From Pseudoalteromonas aurantia (GTDB lineage Bacteria; Pseudomonadota; Gammaproteobacteria; Enterobacterales; Alteromonadaceae): a stretch of 64,000 nt of DNA. Below, in pieces: positions 23,776 through 34,095 of this stretch. The notes beneath the pieces were generated by a model. It searched no databases, had not been told where the DNA came from, and saw nothing but the letters and a program-made list of their open reading frames with translations. The DNA lies in contig NZ_PNBY01000020.1 in the NCBI RefSeq assembly GCF_005886875.1, positions 1 to 64,000 of the forward strand, read 5' to 3'. A program made the position numbers and the translations under genes. How positions within the stretch are numbered: the stretch's first letter is position 1; each line of letters starts with the position of its first letter.

Positions 23776-24558
23776 TTATTGTTTGGCGGCGTTTTGCCAA
23801 GCTGGTGCACGTTTTTCAAAAAAAGCACTTAGGCCTTCTTGCCCTTCATCGCTGACTCTAATGTGCGCTATCCGTTTTGCGGTATGGTTGATCAGCGCCT
23901 CATCTATGGCGTTGTTCGCAACTTCGTCAATGAGCGCTTTTGCAGATTTAACTGCTTGTGGACCATTATTGAGCAAGCATGCTAGAAAGTGTGCTTCGCT
24001 TTGCGCTAAATCATCACTAATGTCGTGTATTAATCCCATATCGAGTGCGACATCTGCGGTAAATACTTCGGCAGTAAGGAAGTAGCGCCTGGCTTGACGT
24101 TCGCCAATCGCTTTTATGACATAAGGGCTAATGACTGCGGGGATCAAACCAAGCTTTACTTCACTTAAGCAGAATTTGGCTTTATTGGTTGCAACGGCAA
24201 TATCACAGCAGGCGATCAAACCCAGTGCGCCACCAAAAGCAGCGCCTTGAACCAAGCAAAGTGTCGGGTGAGGGCAGTTTGCTAAAACAGACATCAATTT
24301 TGCAAGTTGCTCGGAGTCGGCAACATTTTCATCAAAATTATTACCTGCCATAGACTTCATCCAGTTTAGGTCTGCGCCGGCTGAAAAGTGTTTACCATCT
24401 GTTTTTAGTACCAGAGCACGAATGTCTAACGAATTGGCATGTTCAATACATTTGATCAATTCGCTAATGACGATATCGTCGAATGCATTGTGTTTTTCCG
24501 GGCGACTTAATTCTAAAATCGCCACTTGTGTTTTTGTTATGGTTAAAGTGACTGACAT
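23776..24558 (-). CDS. liuC: Methylglutaconyl-CoA hydratase
   Basis: A crotonase-fold enzyme of 260 aa that hydrates 3-methylglutaconyl-CoA to HMG-CoA. Oxyanion-hole segments KHFSAGADLNWM and QGAAFGGALGLIACCDIA are present, with LSEVKLGLIPAVISPYV typical of the LiuC group. It lies between liuB and liuD with short gaps (12 and 15 nt). Substrate assignment comes mainly from operon position. Confidence 0.92.
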   Translation of the reverse strand: MSVTLTITKTQVAILELSRPEKHNAFDDIVISELIKCIEHANSLDIRALVLKTDGKHFSAGADLNWMKSMAGNNFDENVADSEQLAKLMSVLANCPHPTLCLVQGAAFGGALGLIACCDIAVATNKAKFCLSEVKLGLIPAVISPYVIKAIGERQARRYFLTAEVFTADVALDMGLIHDISDDLAQSEAHFLACLLNNGPQAVKSAKALIDEVANNAIDEALINHTAKRIAHIRVSDEGQEGLSAFFEKRAPAWQNAAKQ

Positions 24559-24570
24559 AGTCTGCTCCCG

Positions 24571-26178
24571 TTACATTCTAAAAATACCAAACTTAGACTC
24601 TATACGCGGCGCATTTGCCGCTGCATCAAGTGCTAAGCCAAGTACTGTGCGCGTGTCTGCGGGGTCGATAATGCCGTCATCCCATAATCGAGCACTGGCA
24701 TAATAGGGGTGACCTTGCTTTTCATATTGCTCGACGATGGGCTTTTTAAACTCAGCCACTTCATCTTCGCTCATGCTTAGCCCTTTTCGTGCTAAACCGT
24801 CTTGGCGTACTTGTGTTAATACACCCGCTGCTTGCTCTCCGCCCATGACTGAAATTCGTGCATTTGGCCACATCCACATCATTGTGGGCTCGTATGCTCT
24901 GCCGCACATGCCGTAATTACCGGCGCCATATGACCCACCGATTAAGACTGTGAACTTTGGTACATCCGCGCAAGATACGGCGGTTACCATTTTTGCTCCA
25001 TGTTTGGCGATGCCCTCTGCTTCATATTTCTGGCCAACCATAAAGCCCGTGATGTTTTGTAAAAAAATGAGGGGAATATCACGTTGTGCACACAGTTGAA
25101 TAAAGTGTGCGCCTTTTTGTGCCGACTCGGAAAACAAAATACCGTTATTTGCGACTATTCCGACCGGGTGCCCGTATATTTGCGCAAAGCCAGTAACAAG
25201 CGTTTCACCAAAATAGCGTTTAAATTCATCAAATTGAGAATCGTCTACAACGCGTGCAATCACTTCGCGTACATCAAATGGTTTTTTCAGATCAGTGCCA
25301 ACAATGCCGTACACTTCACGAATATCGTAACGTGGGGGTTTAACGTCTTGTAAAATAGGTTTTGTAGGGCGTTGATGATTAGCTCGTTGAATACATTGTC
25401 GGGCAATGGATAGTGCATGTTCGTCATTTTCAGCGTAATGATCTGCCACACCTGACGTTTTACAGTGCACATCAGCACCACCTAACTCTTCTGCACTCAC
25501 TTCTTCGCCCGTTGCAGCTTTGACCAGTGGAGGACCCGCTAAAAATATAGTACCTTGCTCTTTAACGATGATACTCTCATCAGCCATCGCAGGTACATAC
25601 GCGCCACCGGCCGTACATAATCCCATAACGACTGCGATTTGTGGGATCCCCTTTGCAGACATACGTGCTTGGTTATAAAAAATACGCCCAAAATGCAATT
25701 TATCGGGAAATACTTCGTCTTGCTCTGGTAAATTTGCGCCGCCAGAGTCAACCAGATAGATGCAGGGGAGGTGACAGCGCTCGGCAATTTCTTGTGCCCT
25801 TAAATGTTTTTTTACTGTTATGGGGAAGTAGGTACCGCCTTTAACTGTGGCATCATTGGCGACAATCATACACTCGACACCCTTGACACGCCCAATGCCC
25901 GCTACCACACCGGCACAGGGAATGTCTTGCTCGTAAACGCCAAAGGCCGCGAATTGAGAAATCTCTAAAAAGGGAGAGCCTTCATCAAGCAGGGTATTTA
26001 TCCTATTTCTGACGAATAGCTTTCCGCGCCCTTCATGGCGAGCGATCAGTGCTTCACCACCGCCTTGAGCCAGTTTTGAGACTTTGTCGTTTAAATCACT
26101 TACCAGCGATGCCATAGCATCGCTGTTAGCTTTAAACTGACTGTCGTTGGGATTAACTGATGAGTTAAGTACAGTCAT
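24571..26178 (-). CDS. liuB: Methylcrotonoyl-CoA carboxylase carboxyltransferase beta subunit
   Basis: Transfers carboxyl from biotin to 3-methylcrotonyl-CoA. The 535-aa product is of normal size for MccB and contains the two crotonase-like halves, with [35 protein letters not shown] and [18 protein letters not shown]. The frame is open 14 codons upstream, into liuA, but the ATG at 26176-26178 has AAGGA 7 nt upstream and gives the family start [11 protein letters not shown]. The gap to liuA is 10 nt. Confidence 0.95.
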   Translation of the reverse strand: MTVLNSSVNPNDSQFKANSDAMASLVSDLNDKVSKLAQGGGEALIARHEGRGKLFVRNRINTLLDEGSPFLEISQFAAFGVYEQDIPCAGVVAGIGRVKGVECMIVANDATVKGGTYFPITVKKHLRAQEIAERCHLPCIYLVDSGGANLPEQDEVFPDKLHFGRIFYNQARMSAKGIPQIAVVMGLCTAGGAYVPAMADESIIVKEQGTIFLAGPPLVKAATGEEVSAEELGGADVHCKTSGVADHYAENDEHALSIARQCIQRANHQRPTKPILQDVKPPRYDIREVYGIVGTDLKKPFDVREVIARVVDDSQFDEFKRYFGETLVTGFAQIYGHPVGIVANNGILFSESAQKGAHFIQLCAQRDIPLIFLQNITGFMVGQKYEAEGIAKHGAKMVTAVSCADVPKFTVLIGGSYGAGNYGMCGRAYEPTMMWMWPNARISVMGGEQAAGVLTQVRQDGLARKGLSMSEDEVAEFKKPIVEQYEKQGHPYYASARLWDDGIIDPADTRTVLGLALDAAANAPRIESKFGIFRM

Positions 26179-26188
26179 AGTTGTGTCC

Positions 26189-27364
26189 TTAACGGCTTTC
26201 AGTAAATAATTCACGACCAATTAGCATGCGGCGTACCTCAGAAGTTCCCGCGCCAATTTCATAGAGTTTTGCATCGCGTAGCAACCGGCCCGTTGCATAT
26301 TCATTAATATAACCATTGCCACCTAAGATCTGAATGGCATCAAGTGCCATTTTAGTCGCTAGCTCTGCGGCATATAAAATTGCACCCGCCGCATCCTTAC
26401 GAGTCGTTTCTCCACGGTCACATGCGCGAGCCACAGTGTATACATAGGAACGGGCTGCATTCATTTGCGTATACATATCAGCCACTTTGCCCTGAATTAG
26501 TTGGAACTCACCAATTGATTTATTAAATTGTTGGCGTTCATGAATATAAGGCGTGACGATATCCATACACGCTTGCATGATACCTAATGGGCCTGCAGCA
26601 AGCACAACGCGCTCATAATCTAGGCCGCTCATAAGTACTTTTACACCCTCATTTAAGCCCCCTAAAATGTTTTCTTCAGGGACTTCGCAATTTTCAAATA
26701 CTAATTCACAGGTATTTGAGCCACGCATGCCCAGTTTGTCGAGCTTTTGTGCTGTAGAAAACCCTGGGAAATCTTTCTCGACTAAAAATGCGGTAATGCC
26801 CTTAGAACCTGCATCCAAATCTGTTTTCGCATAAATCACTAACACGTCAGCATCGGGACCATTGGTTATCCACATCTTATTACCATTGAGGATGTATTTA
26901 TCACCTTGCTTCTGCGCTTTCAATTTCATAGAGACAACATCAGAACCCGCATTGGGTTCACTCATTGCCAGTGCGCCGATATGCTCGCCACTGATAAGTT
27001 TCGGGAGATACTTTTTCTTTTGCGCGTCATCACCATTGCGGTTTATTTGATTCACGCATAGGTTGGAGTGTGCCCCATAACTTAATCCAATAGAAGCACT
27101 TGCTCGGCTGATCTCTTCCATGGCGATAACATGCTCAAGATATCCCATGCCAGCACCGCCGAATTCTTCTGGCACTGTGATCCCAAGTAATCCCATTTCG
27201 CCAAATTGCGGCCACAATTGATTTGGGAAGCTATTATCTAGGTCAGTTTTTTCAGCGAGAGGGGCAATTTCTGCTGAGGCAAAAGCATTGACATGATCGC
27301 GGATCATGTCTGCGGTTTCGCCTAATCCAAAATTCATTTCTTTGTATAAAGATACGGTGCTCAT
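26189..27364 (-). CDS. liuA: Isovaleryl-CoA dehydrogenase
   Basis: A FAD-dependent acyl-CoA dehydrogenase of 391 aa, the first committed step of the leucine branch after the branched-chain keto acid dehydrogenase. It has the signatures [37 protein letters not shown] and a C-terminal [20 protein letters not shown] followed by [17 protein letters not shown]. Its place directly after liuR and before the carboxylase subunits defines it as the liu gene. Confidence 0.95.
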   Translation of the reverse strand: MSTVSLYKEMNFGLGETADMIRDHVNAFASAEIAPLAEKTDLDNSFPNQLWPQFGEMGLLGITVPEEFGGAGMGYLEHVIAMEEISRASASIGLSYGAHSNLCVNQINRNGDDAQKKKYLPKLISGEHIGALAMSEPNAGSDVVSMKLKAQKQGDKYILNGNKMWITNGPDADVLVIYAKTDLDAGSKGITAFLVEKDFPGFSTAQKLDKLGMRGSNTCELVFENCEVPEENILGGLNEGVKVLMSGLDYERVVLAAGPLGIMQACMDIVTPYIHERQQFNKSIGEFQLIQGKVADMYTQMNAARSYVYTVARACDRGETTRKDAAGAILYAAELATKMALDAIQILGGNGYINEYATGRLLRDAKLYEIGAGTSEVRRMLIGRELFTESR

Positions 27365-27383
27365 ATTAATAATCCTGTGAGAG

Positions 27384-27779
27384 TTATTCTTCTAAATTTC
27401 CTAAGGTATCGCGGCAGCGACGTTCTGCGGTCACTAATTCCATCAATACAACTTTGATATCGTCCATTTGTTGACTTAAATCTGCTTTTTTCTCTTCAAT
27501 TAAATTCAACATGGTAACTAATTGTTTTGCGCTAGACTTGTCTGCGTCGTATAGCTCGAACAAACGACCTGTTTCGGCAAGCGTAAACCCTAATCGTTTG
27601 CCACGGAGGATGAGCTTAAGACGGACTTTGTCACGCTTCGAGTAAATACGTGTTTGGCCATGACGTTCAGGAGAAAGTAATCCTTGATCTTCATAAAAGC
27701 GAATACTTCGCGTGGTAATGTCAAATTCCTTAGCTAAATCACTAATAGAAAAAGTAGGTTCGTTGTTGTTATCTTGCAT
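27384..27779 (-). CDS. liuR: LiuR-like MerR-family transcriptional regulator of branched-chain amino acid degradation
   Basis: A 131-aa MerR-family repressor with an N-terminal winged helix ([30 protein letters not shown], shown here in two parts: [19 protein letters not shown] then [11 protein letters not shown]) and a C-terminal dimerisation coil. It is the first gene of the liu operon, 19 nt before liuA. LiuR is the known regulator of leucine and often valine/isoleucine catabolism in gammaproteobacteria. Two matching palindromic sites in the upstream intergenic region suggest it controls both divergent units and itself. Confidence 0.92.
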   Translation of the reverse strand: MQDNNNEPTFSISDLAKEFDITTRSIRFYEDQGLLSPERHGQTRIYSKRDKVRLKLILRGKRLGFTLAETGRLFELYDADKSSAKQLVTMLNLIEEKKADLSQQMDDIKVVLMELVTAERRCRDTLGNLEE

Positions 27780-27823
27780 GGTGTTTATACATTTACATCT
27801 ATACTGATAAAACCAATATAAGT

Positions 27824-27844
27824 GAAGTTTACGTAAAGGTAAAG
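27824..27844. promoter_or_regulatory. Predicted LiuR operator, liuR side
   Basis: The sequence GAAGTTTACGTAAAGGTAAA starts at 27824, 45 nt before the liuR start codon. It has a TTTACGTAAA core palindrome and repeats the CGTAAANGTAAA wording of the second site. AT-rich palindromes of this type, with TTTACG arms, fit MerR-family LiuR sites as I know them. Confidence 0.6.
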
Positions 27845-27993
27845 CTGAACATTCAAATCATACTTTGGTAGTGGTTGTAAATAGGTAAGCTTAGAGAATT
27901 AAATGAAGCTACAGAAAGGAAATTACGTGTTTGGCAAGGATAGTGTGCAGCATAACTTTACAGTTTAAGCGAACGCATGTCGCAAGTTTTTAG

Positions 27994-28017
27994 ATTTACG
28001 TTGGCGTAAACGTAAAT
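27994..28017. promoter_or_regulatory. Predicted LiuR operator, thiolase side
   Basis: Perfect 7-bp arms ATTTACG and CGTAAAT enclose 10 nt; an inner TTACG/CGTAA palindrome is nested in the same site. It lies 66 nt before the thiolase ATG. It shares its TTTACG/CGTAAA vocabulary with the liuR-side site. Confidence 0.65.
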
Positions 28018-28082
28018 ATTATGTATGCTCGAAATATAAAATTTATTGTTCAAGCGAGAATGCTTGTTAATAGGAGCAAAAA

Positions 28083-29261
28083 ATGAGTAATGATGCTGTT
28101 GTCATCGTAGCTGCAAAACGTACCCCTATGGGTGGCTTTATGGGCGCTTTATCTGGCGCAAGTGCCACGGAATTAGGCGCAACTGCCATAAAAAGTGTGA
28201 TGTCTGAAACCGGATTATCAGATGCCTCAATAGACGAAGTGATCATGGGTTGTGTATTACCTGCTGGGCTTGGGCAAGCACCTGCTCGTCAGGCAATGTT
28301 GCATGGTGGTCTAGCGCGTTCAACAGGCGCAACAACAATCAATAAAGTATGTGGCTCTGGCTTAAAAGCGGCGATGCTCGCGCACGATTTAATTAAGGCA
28401 GGTAGTATTTCATCTGCTATCGCGGGTGGCATGGAAAGCATGACCAATTCACCGTATTTCATTCCAAAAGCGCGTGGCGGTATGCGTATGGGGCATGGCG
28501 AAATTAAAGATCATATGATGTCTGATGGTTTAGAAGATGCGTATGACAATAAAGCCATGGGTTGTTTTGCACAAGATACAGCAGATCAGTATGGCATCAC
28601 GCGTGAACATATGGATGAGTTTGCATTGGGGTCGTTGAGTAAAGCAAATGCAGCAATTGAGAATGGCAGTTTTGACGCAGAAGTTGCGGCACATACGCTT
28701 CGTACTCGAAAAGGTGATGTGGAAGTCAACATTGATGAGCAACCGGGTAACGCGCGTCCGGATAAAATCCCGGGGCTACGTCCAGCATTTAAAAAAGATG
28801 GCACGATCACCGCAGCTAATTCGTCTTCAATCTCTGACGGTGCAGCAGCTTTAATTTTAATGAGTGAATCAGAAGCTCAGCGTCAAGGTTTAACACCTTT
28901 ATGTAAAATCGCAGCACACGCAACCCATTCACAAGCACCGGAAGAGTTTACATTAGCACCCGTTGGCGCGATGAATACGCTACTAGAACGTACGGGCTGG
29001 AATAAAGCCGATGTTGATTTATGGGAAATTAACGAAGCGTTTGCCATGGTCACTATGTTAGCGATTAATGAAATGGGGTTAGATACCAATAAAGTTAATG
29101 TTAATGGTGGGGCCTGTGCACTTGGACATCCTATTGGTGCAAGTGGTGCGCGTATTTTAGTTACGCTTATTCACGCTCTTCGCAATAGAGGCTTATCAAA
29201 AGGTATTGCTTCATTGTGTATTGGTGGTGGTGAAGCGGTCGCACTTGCAGTTGAAGTGTAA
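28083..29261 (+). CDS. Acetyl-CoA C-acetyltransferase (thiolase)
   Basis: A 392-aa type II thiolase. The acyl-accepting Cys is C90 in INKVCGSGLKA; the second catalytic pair is in NEAFAMVTML and GGACALGHPIGASGARI. It is the first gene of the unit divergent from liuR. In this setting it may cleave 2-methylacetoacetyl-CoA from isoleucine and/or acetoacetyl-CoA from leucine; the sequence alone does not decide. GGAGC lies a few bases before the ATG. Confidence 0.93.
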   Translation: MSNDAVVIVAAKRTPMGGFMGALSGASATELGATAIKSVMSETGLSDASIDEVIMGCVLPAGLGQAPARQAMLHGGLARSTGATTINKVCGSGLKAAMLAHDLIKAGSISSAIAGGMESMTNSPYFIPKARGGMRMGHGEIKDHMMSDGLEDAYDNKAMGCFAQDTADQYGITREHMDEFALGSLSKANAAIENGSFDAEVAAHTLRTRKGDVEVNIDEQPGNARPDKIPGLRPAFKKDGTITAANSSSISDGAAALILMSESEAQRQGLTPLCKIAAHATHSQAPEEFTLAPVGAMNTLLERTGWNKADVDLWEINEAFAMVTMLAINEMGLDTNKVNVNGGACALGHPIGASGARILVTLIHALRNRGLSKGIASLCIGGGEAVALAVEV

Positions 29262-29290
29262 TGCTGATTTGACACTATTTTAAAAATTCG

Positions 29291-29345
29291 GGCATCGAAT
29301 AACTGGTATAACAAATATTACTAACCAGCGATGCCTTATCTATTT
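29291..29345 (+). other. Intergenic hairpin between thiolase and mmsA
   Basis: GGCATCG pairs with CGATGCC and, inside it, CTGGT pairs with ACCAG after a 5-nt left-side bulge, with a 26-nt AT-rich loop. No T run follows. It could be a weak terminator, an mRNA processing site or a protein-binding site. Confidence 0.5.
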
Positions 29346-29365
29346 ACTTTGGGGAGGAGTGCGTC

Positions 29366-30856
29366 ATGCACCAAGTACCTTTATACATCAACGGCGAATT
29401 TTCACAATCATCTTCAGACACTTGGATTGACGTAGTTAACCCTGCTAACCAAGAAGTGCTGGCTAAAGTGCCCTGTGCGACTGAAGCAGAAGTTCAAGCT
29501 GCTATTACTTCAGCACAAGAAACGTTTAAAACGTGGAAGGAAGTACCCATCTCAGAACGTGCACGAGTAATGATGCGTTATGCTGCACTACTTAAAGAAC
29601 ATCACGACGAAATAGCGACCATTATTTGTCATGAACTTGGCAAAACATTTGAGGATGCCAAAGGGGATGTGTGGCGTGGTATTGAAGTTGTAGAGCAAGC
29701 GGCCAATGCGCCGTCCATGATGATGGGTGAGACGGTAGGTAATGTTGCTCGCAATATCGACACGTATTCTTATATGCAGCCTCTGGGGGTATGTGCAGGG
29801 ATCACACCGTTTAACTTCCCAGCGATGATCCCGTTATGGATGTTCCCTCTTGCTATTGTGTGTGGTAACACCTTTATTTTAAAACCTTCTGAACAAGATC
29901 CACTTACCCCTATGCGTTTAGTGGAGTTATTTGAAGAAGCCGGTGCACCTAAAGGGGTACTTCAAGTAGTACACGGCACTAAACCACAAGTAGACCAAAT
30001 ATTAGAAGCGCCAGAAGTTCGTGCAATTTCATTTGTGGGTTCATGTGGTGTAGGCCAATATATTTATTCAAAAGGCACACAAAATTTAAAACGCGTACAA
30101 GCGTGTGTTGGTGCTAAAAACCATATGGTGATCATGCCTGACTCGAAAAAAGAGCAGCTCATAAACAATTTAGTTGGTTCATCTGTGGGCGCTGCAGGTC
30201 AGCGTTGTATGGGTATATCAGTCGCGGTATTTGTGGGTGATTCTAAAGAGTGGGTTGCTGATTTAAAAGAAGCCTTCACCAAAGTACGTCCTGGTATTTG
30301 GAATGATCCAGAGGCAGCCTATGGCCCGCAAACGACCGGTGCCGCCAAAGCGCGTATCTTGTCTTTGATTGACAGTGCCAAGCAGCAAGGAGCAACCTGT
30401 TTATTTGATGGCTCTGATTTTACCGTTGAAGGCTATGAAAACGGCAACTGGGTTGGCCCTACATTGTTTACCGATGTCACACCTGAGATGGACCTATACA
30501 AAGAAGAAATATTTGGTCCAGTTTTAGCGTGTATGTTTGTTGATACGCTAGAAGAGGCCATAGAACTAATTAACAACAGTCCTTATGGTAACGGCACATC
30601 ATTATTTACTTCAAGTGGTGCTGCTGCGCGCAAATTCCAACATCATATCGAAGTGGGTCAAGTGGGTATTAACGTACCAATTCCAGTGCCTTTGCCATTT
30701 TTCTCTTTCACAGGCTGGAAAGGATCATTTTATGGTGATCAACATACCTACGGTAAGCAAGGTGTGCGCTTTTATACTGAAACGAAAACCATCACGTCTC
30801 GTTGGTTTGAAGATGATGCCGTATCAGGCCCAAATATGAGTATTAATCTTAAGTAA
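29366..30856 (+). CDS. mmsA: Methylmalonate-semialdehyde dehydrogenase (acylating)
   Basis: NAD- and CoA-dependent conversion of methylmalonate semialdehyde to propionyl-CoA, the end of valine catabolism. The 496-aa aldehyde dehydrogenase has the family-specific [11 protein letters not shown] with catalytic C281, the NAD-binding [18 protein letters not shown], and C-terminal [20 protein letters not shown]. These separate MmsA from ordinary aldehyde dehydrogenases. A strong GGGGAGGAG precedes the ATG. Confidence 0.96.
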   Translation: MHQVPLYINGEFSQSSSDTWIDVVNPANQEVLAKVPCATEAEVQAAITSAQETFKTWKEVPISERARVMMRYAALLKEHHDEIATIICHELGKTFEDAKGDVWRGIEVVEQAANAPSMMMGETVGNVARNIDTYSYMQPLGVCAGITPFNFPAMIPLWMFPLAIVCGNTFILKPSEQDPLTPMRLVELFEEAGAPKGVLQVVHGTKPQVDQILEAPEVRAISFVGSCGVGQYIYSKGTQNLKRVQACVGAKNHMVIMPDSKKEQLINNLVGSSVGAAGQRCMGISVAVFVGDSKEWVADLKEAFTKVRPGIWNDPEAAYGPQTTGAAKARILSLIDSAKQQGATCLFDGSDFTVEGYENGNWVGPTLFTDVTPEMDLYKEEIFGPVLACMFVDTLEEAIELINNSPYGNGTSLFTSSGAAARKFQHHIEVGQVGINVPIPVPLPFFSFTGWKGSFYGDQHTYGKQGVRFYTETKTITSRWFEDDAVSGPNMSINLK

Positions 30857-30910
30857 TACATTGAGTGTCCAGCAAGTAGCCACAAGAGTTACAGACACTA
30901 AGTAGTAGCC

Positions 30911-30934
30911 GAGCGTTATCTCTGCATAACGCTC
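30911..30934 (+). other. Intergenic hairpin between mmsA and the acyl-CoA dehydrogenase gene
   Basis: A perfect 9-bp stem GAGCGTTAT / ATAACGCTC with a 6-nt loop, without a T run. It lies in the 146-nt gap inside the valine operon, 69 nt before the next ATG. Confidence 0.55.
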
Positions 30935-31002
30935 GCGTATCAATAATTAAAACAATCAAGCCTGCCTGTGTGGGTTTGCATTAGACAACAAAAGAGGTCT
31001 TT

Positions 31003-32160
31003 ATGGACTTTAATCTGAACGAAGATCAACAGGCGTTCGCCGATACAGCATACCAATTTGCAATGAGTGAACTTGCGCCCAATGCCGCTTTGTGGGATCG
31101 CGAACATATTTTTCCAAAAGAAGTTATCAAAAAAGCCGGTGAACTGGGTTTTTGTGGACTTTATACACCTGAAGAAGCCGGTGGTTTAGGGCTGTCGCGT
31201 TTGGACTCCAGCATTATCTTTGAGCAGCTTGCTATGGGATGTACTGCGACAACAGCTATGTTAACGATCCACAATATGGCAACCTGGATGATAGCGAGTT
31301 TTGCCAGTGACACAGTAAAAGAAAGCTATATTGACCAATTGGTCATGGGGGAGCTGCTAGCTTCATACTGTTTGACTGAGCCGGGGGCGGGTTCGGATGC
31401 TGCATCTCTTAAGACAAAAGCGGTATTAGCAGGAGATGAGTACGTATTAAACGGCTCTAAAATGTTTATCTCAGGCGCAGGTGAAACTGACGTCTTAGTG
31501 GTGATGGCGCGCACTGGAGAAGCTGGTCCTAAAGGTATATCGGCATTCTTTGTACCAGCTGATGCCGTGGGTGTGGAGTACGGTAAAGCTGAAGAAAAGA
31601 TGGGTTGGAATGCACAGCCGACTCGATTAGTGAGCTTTGAAAATGTACGGATCCCCGCAAGTTATTTATTAGGAAAAGAAGGCCAAGGTTTTACATTTGC
31701 CATGCAAGGCTTAGATGGTGGGCGTATTAACATTGCGACTTGTTCTATAGGCACAGCGCAACAAGCACTGAACACGGCAAAAGAATATATGCAAGAGCGA
31801 GAGCAATTTGGTAAGCCTTTAGCTGCGTTTCAAGCATTACAGTTTAAAATTGCAGACATGAACACAGAGCTGGTTGCAGCACGTCAAATGGTGCGTCTAG
31901 CAGCGTTTAAATTGGATACAAATGATGCTGAAAAAACGACTTATTGCGCGATGGCGAAACGTTTTGCGACTGATGTTGGATTTAAAGTCTGTGATGATGC
32001 GCTGCAGATCCATGGTGGCTATGGTTATATTAAAGAATATCCGCTAGAGCGTCATGTACGAGATGTTCGCGTACACCAAATTCTTGAAGGTACAAACGAA
32101 ATCATGCGTGTAATTATTGCACGTCGAATCCTAGCGCAAGGCGCTGCTAACGTATTATAA
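31003..32160 (+). CDS. Acyl-CoA dehydrogenase, probably isobutyryl-CoA / 2-methylbutyryl-CoA
   Basis: A 385-aa FAD-dependent acyl-CoA dehydrogenase with LLASYCLTEPGAGSDAASLK, the flavin-binding FISGAGETDVLVVMART and the C-terminal QIHGGYGYIKEYPLERHVRD and ILEGTNEIMRVIIAR. It sits in the valine block, so branched substrates from valine (isobutyryl-CoA) and isoleucine are the likely ones. It differs clearly from LiuA, which serves leucine. Confidence 0.9.
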   Translation: MDFNLNEDQQAFADTAYQFAMSELAPNAALWDREHIFPKEVIKKAGELGFCGLYTPEEAGGLGLSRLDSSIIFEQLAMGCTATTAMLTIHNMATWMIASFASDTVKESYIDQLVMGELLASYCLTEPGAGSDAASLKTKAVLAGDEYVLNGSKMFISGAGETDVLVVMARTGEAGPKGISAFFVPADAVGVEYGKAEEKMGWNAQPTRLVSFENVRIPASYLLGKEGQGFTFAMQGLDGGRINIATCSIGTAQQALNTAKEYMQEREQFGKPLAAFQALQFKIADMNTELVAARQMVRLAAFKLDTNDAEKTTYCAMAKRFATDVGFKVCDDALQIHGGYGYIKEYPLERHVRDVRVHQILEGTNEIMRVIIARRILAQGAANVL

Positions 32161-32169
32161 GGACTTCCC

Positions 32170-32946
32170 ATGACAGCACAACTGAAACTTGAAAAGCAAG
32201 GTAGTACAGCCGTAATTACGATGAGCAACCCGCCAGCAAACACGTGGACGCGGGATACGTTAGCGGGTTTGAAAGAGTTGGTGTTAGGGCTTAATGCTGA
32301 CAAAAACATTTATGCTTTGGTCATTACGGGCGAAGGTGAAAAGTTCTTTTCAGCAGGGGCCGACTTAAATGTGTTTGCCAGCGGAGATAAAGGTGTTGCT
32401 GCTGATATGTCGCGTGTTTTTGGTGAAGCGTTTGAAACCTTAAGTGACTTTAGAGGCGTATCTATTGCTGCGATAAATGGATTTGCTATGGGTGGCGGAT
32501 TAGAAGTTGCGCTAGCATGTGACATTCGTATTGCCGAAACGCAGGCACAAATGGCATTACCTGAAGCCAAAGTTGGCTTATTACCCTGTGCTGGAGGGAC
32601 GCAGAATTTAGCGTGGTTAGTCGGCGAAGGCTGGGCTAAACGTATGATTTTATGCGGTGAACGTCTTAAAGCAGACAAGGCGCGTGAGATAGGGTTAGTC
32701 GAAGAAGTTGTAGATACAGGGACATCTTTAGAGGCGGCGATTGCATTGGCGACTAAGGTCGCTGATCAAAGCCCAGTTGCGGTCACTGCGTGTAAAGCAC
32801 TTATTCAGAAAGGCCGCACAGGCACGATTAATAGTGCATTGCCTTTAGAGCGTGAGTTATTTGTTACTTTGTTTGATACACAAGACCAAAAAGAAGGCGT
32901 TAATGCCTTTTTAGAAAAACGCAAAGCAAATTGGGTGAATGGTTAA
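32170..32946 (+). CDS. Enoyl-CoA hydratase (methacrylyl/tiglyl-CoA type)
   Basis: A 258-aa crotonase-fold protein with oxyanion-hole blocks KFFSAGADLNVF and NGFAMGGGLEVALACDIRIAE, and the Glu-bearing LPEAKVGLLPCAGGTQNL. It starts 9 nt after the dehydrogenase gene and hydrates the enoyl-CoA products formed there. Its stop overlaps the next gene's ATG by one base. Confidence 0.9.
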   Translation: MTAQLKLEKQGSTAVITMSNPPANTWTRDTLAGLKELVLGLNADKNIYALVITGEGEKFFSAGADLNVFASGDKGVAADMSRVFGEAFETLSDFRGVSIAAINGFAMGGGLEVALACDIRIAETQAQMALPEAKVGLLPCAGGTQNLAWLVGEGWAKRMILCGERLKADKAREIGLVEEVVDTGTSLEAAIALATKVADQSPVAVTACKALIQKGRTGTINSALPLERELFVTLFDTQDQKEGVNAFLEKRKANWVNG

Positions 32947-34085
32947 TGGCGAAGTTACAACTATTAAATCAAGCTGATGCGCCTGTGGTGTTTGAGCTAG
33001 CGCATTGTGATAATGGCATGCAAATTGCGTTTGCGACACTAAATGTACCTAAAGCTCTCAATGCGCTGAATTTAGATATGATCAGATTGCTTGCCCCCCA
33101 ATTAGATGCATGGGCACAAGACGAGCAAGTGGCAGTGGTTGTTATTAAAGGCGAGGGTGAAAAAGCCTTTTGTGCCGGAGGTGATGTAGTGAGCCTCTAT
33201 AATGCCATGGCCGCCAATGACGGCAATAACTATATAGAAACGTTTTTTAGTGAAGAGTACCGCCTAGATTATCAAATACATACTTATGAGAAACCTATTT
33301 TACTATGGGGTAACGGCATTATTATGGGGGGCGGATTAGGGCTCATGGCAGGTGCCAGTCATCGAGTTGTCACAGAAACCGCACGTATTGCAATGCCTGA
33401 AATCACCATTGGCTTATATCCAGATGTGGGTGGTAGTTACTTTTTGAATAAGATGCCGCAAGGTGTGGGGTTATTTTTAGGGTTAACAGGTGCCTCGATG
33501 AATGCCGCTGATGCACTGTTTGTGGGGTTAGCAGATCATTTTGTGGATGCTGAAAAGTATGGTGAGTTAATTGCTGGTTTACTCGGTGTGGAGTGGGGTA
33601 AAACGATGAGTTCAAACCATAATATGCTCAGCGATATGCTCACTGAACTCAATACTGCCTCTATTGAACCGCCAAAAAGTGAGATTCAGGCTAATATTAA
33701 CCACATCACCGGCGTGAATTATTGTCATGATCTCCAAGCTCAGGTTGACTATATTCTATCAATTCCTAGTGATGGCAATAAATGGTTAAGCAGGGCGCAA
33801 AAATCATTGCGACAGGGTTCCCCATTGAGTGCTGTATTGGTGAATGAGCAACTTAAACTTGGCAAAGGGCGCTCTTTAAAAGCGTGCTTTATGTTTGAGT
33901 TAGGTATGTCAGTGCAAGCAGGTAAAGCAGGTGAGTTTCAAGAAGGTGTACGTGCACTATTGATTGATAAAGACGGATCGCCAGATTGGCAGTTTAAATC
34001 AGTGGGTGACGTACCTGGTGACACGATATCAACCTTTACTGCATCGCGTTGGAATGATGATGCACACCCATTAGCAAATATGTAA
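32946..34085 (+). CDS. 3-hydroxyisobutyryl-CoA hydrolase
   Basis: Releases 3-hydroxyisobutyrate from its CoA ester in valine breakdown. The 379-aa protein is a longer crotonase relative with KAFCAGGDVVSLYNAM, GIIMGGGLGLMAGASHRV and MPEITIGLYPDVGGSYFLNK, the HIBCH signatures. The ATG at 32946 overlaps the previous stop (TAATG). An in-frame start 5 codons upstream lies inside the previous gene and is rejected. Confidence 0.93.
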   Translation: MAKLQLLNQADAPVVFELAHCDNGMQIAFATLNVPKALNALNLDMIRLLAPQLDAWAQDEQVAVVVIKGEGEKAFCAGGDVVSLYNAMAANDGNNYIETFFSEEYRLDYQIHTYEKPILLWGNGIIMGGGLGLMAGASHRVVTETARIAMPEITIGLYPDVGGSYFLNKMPQGVGLFLGLTGASMNAADALFVGLADHFVDAEKYGELIAGLLGVEWGKTMSSNHNMLSDMLTELNTASIEPPKSEIQANINHITGVNYCHDLQAQVDYILSIPSDGNKWLSRAQKSLRQGSPLSAVLVNEQLKLGKGRSLKACFMFELGMSVQAGKAGEFQEGVRALLIDKDGSPDWQFKSVGDVPGDTISTFTASRWNDDAHPLANM

Positions 34086-34095
34086 GGAACAAAAA

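Larger units (their letters stand above)
27780..28082. promoter_or_regulatory. Divergent liu / ivd control region
   Basis: This 303-nt non-coding stretch separates liuR from the thiolase gene and must hold promoters for both divergent operons. Two TTTACG/CGTAAA-rich palindromes lie near each end and are listed separately. No gene is seen in it. Confidence 0.7.
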
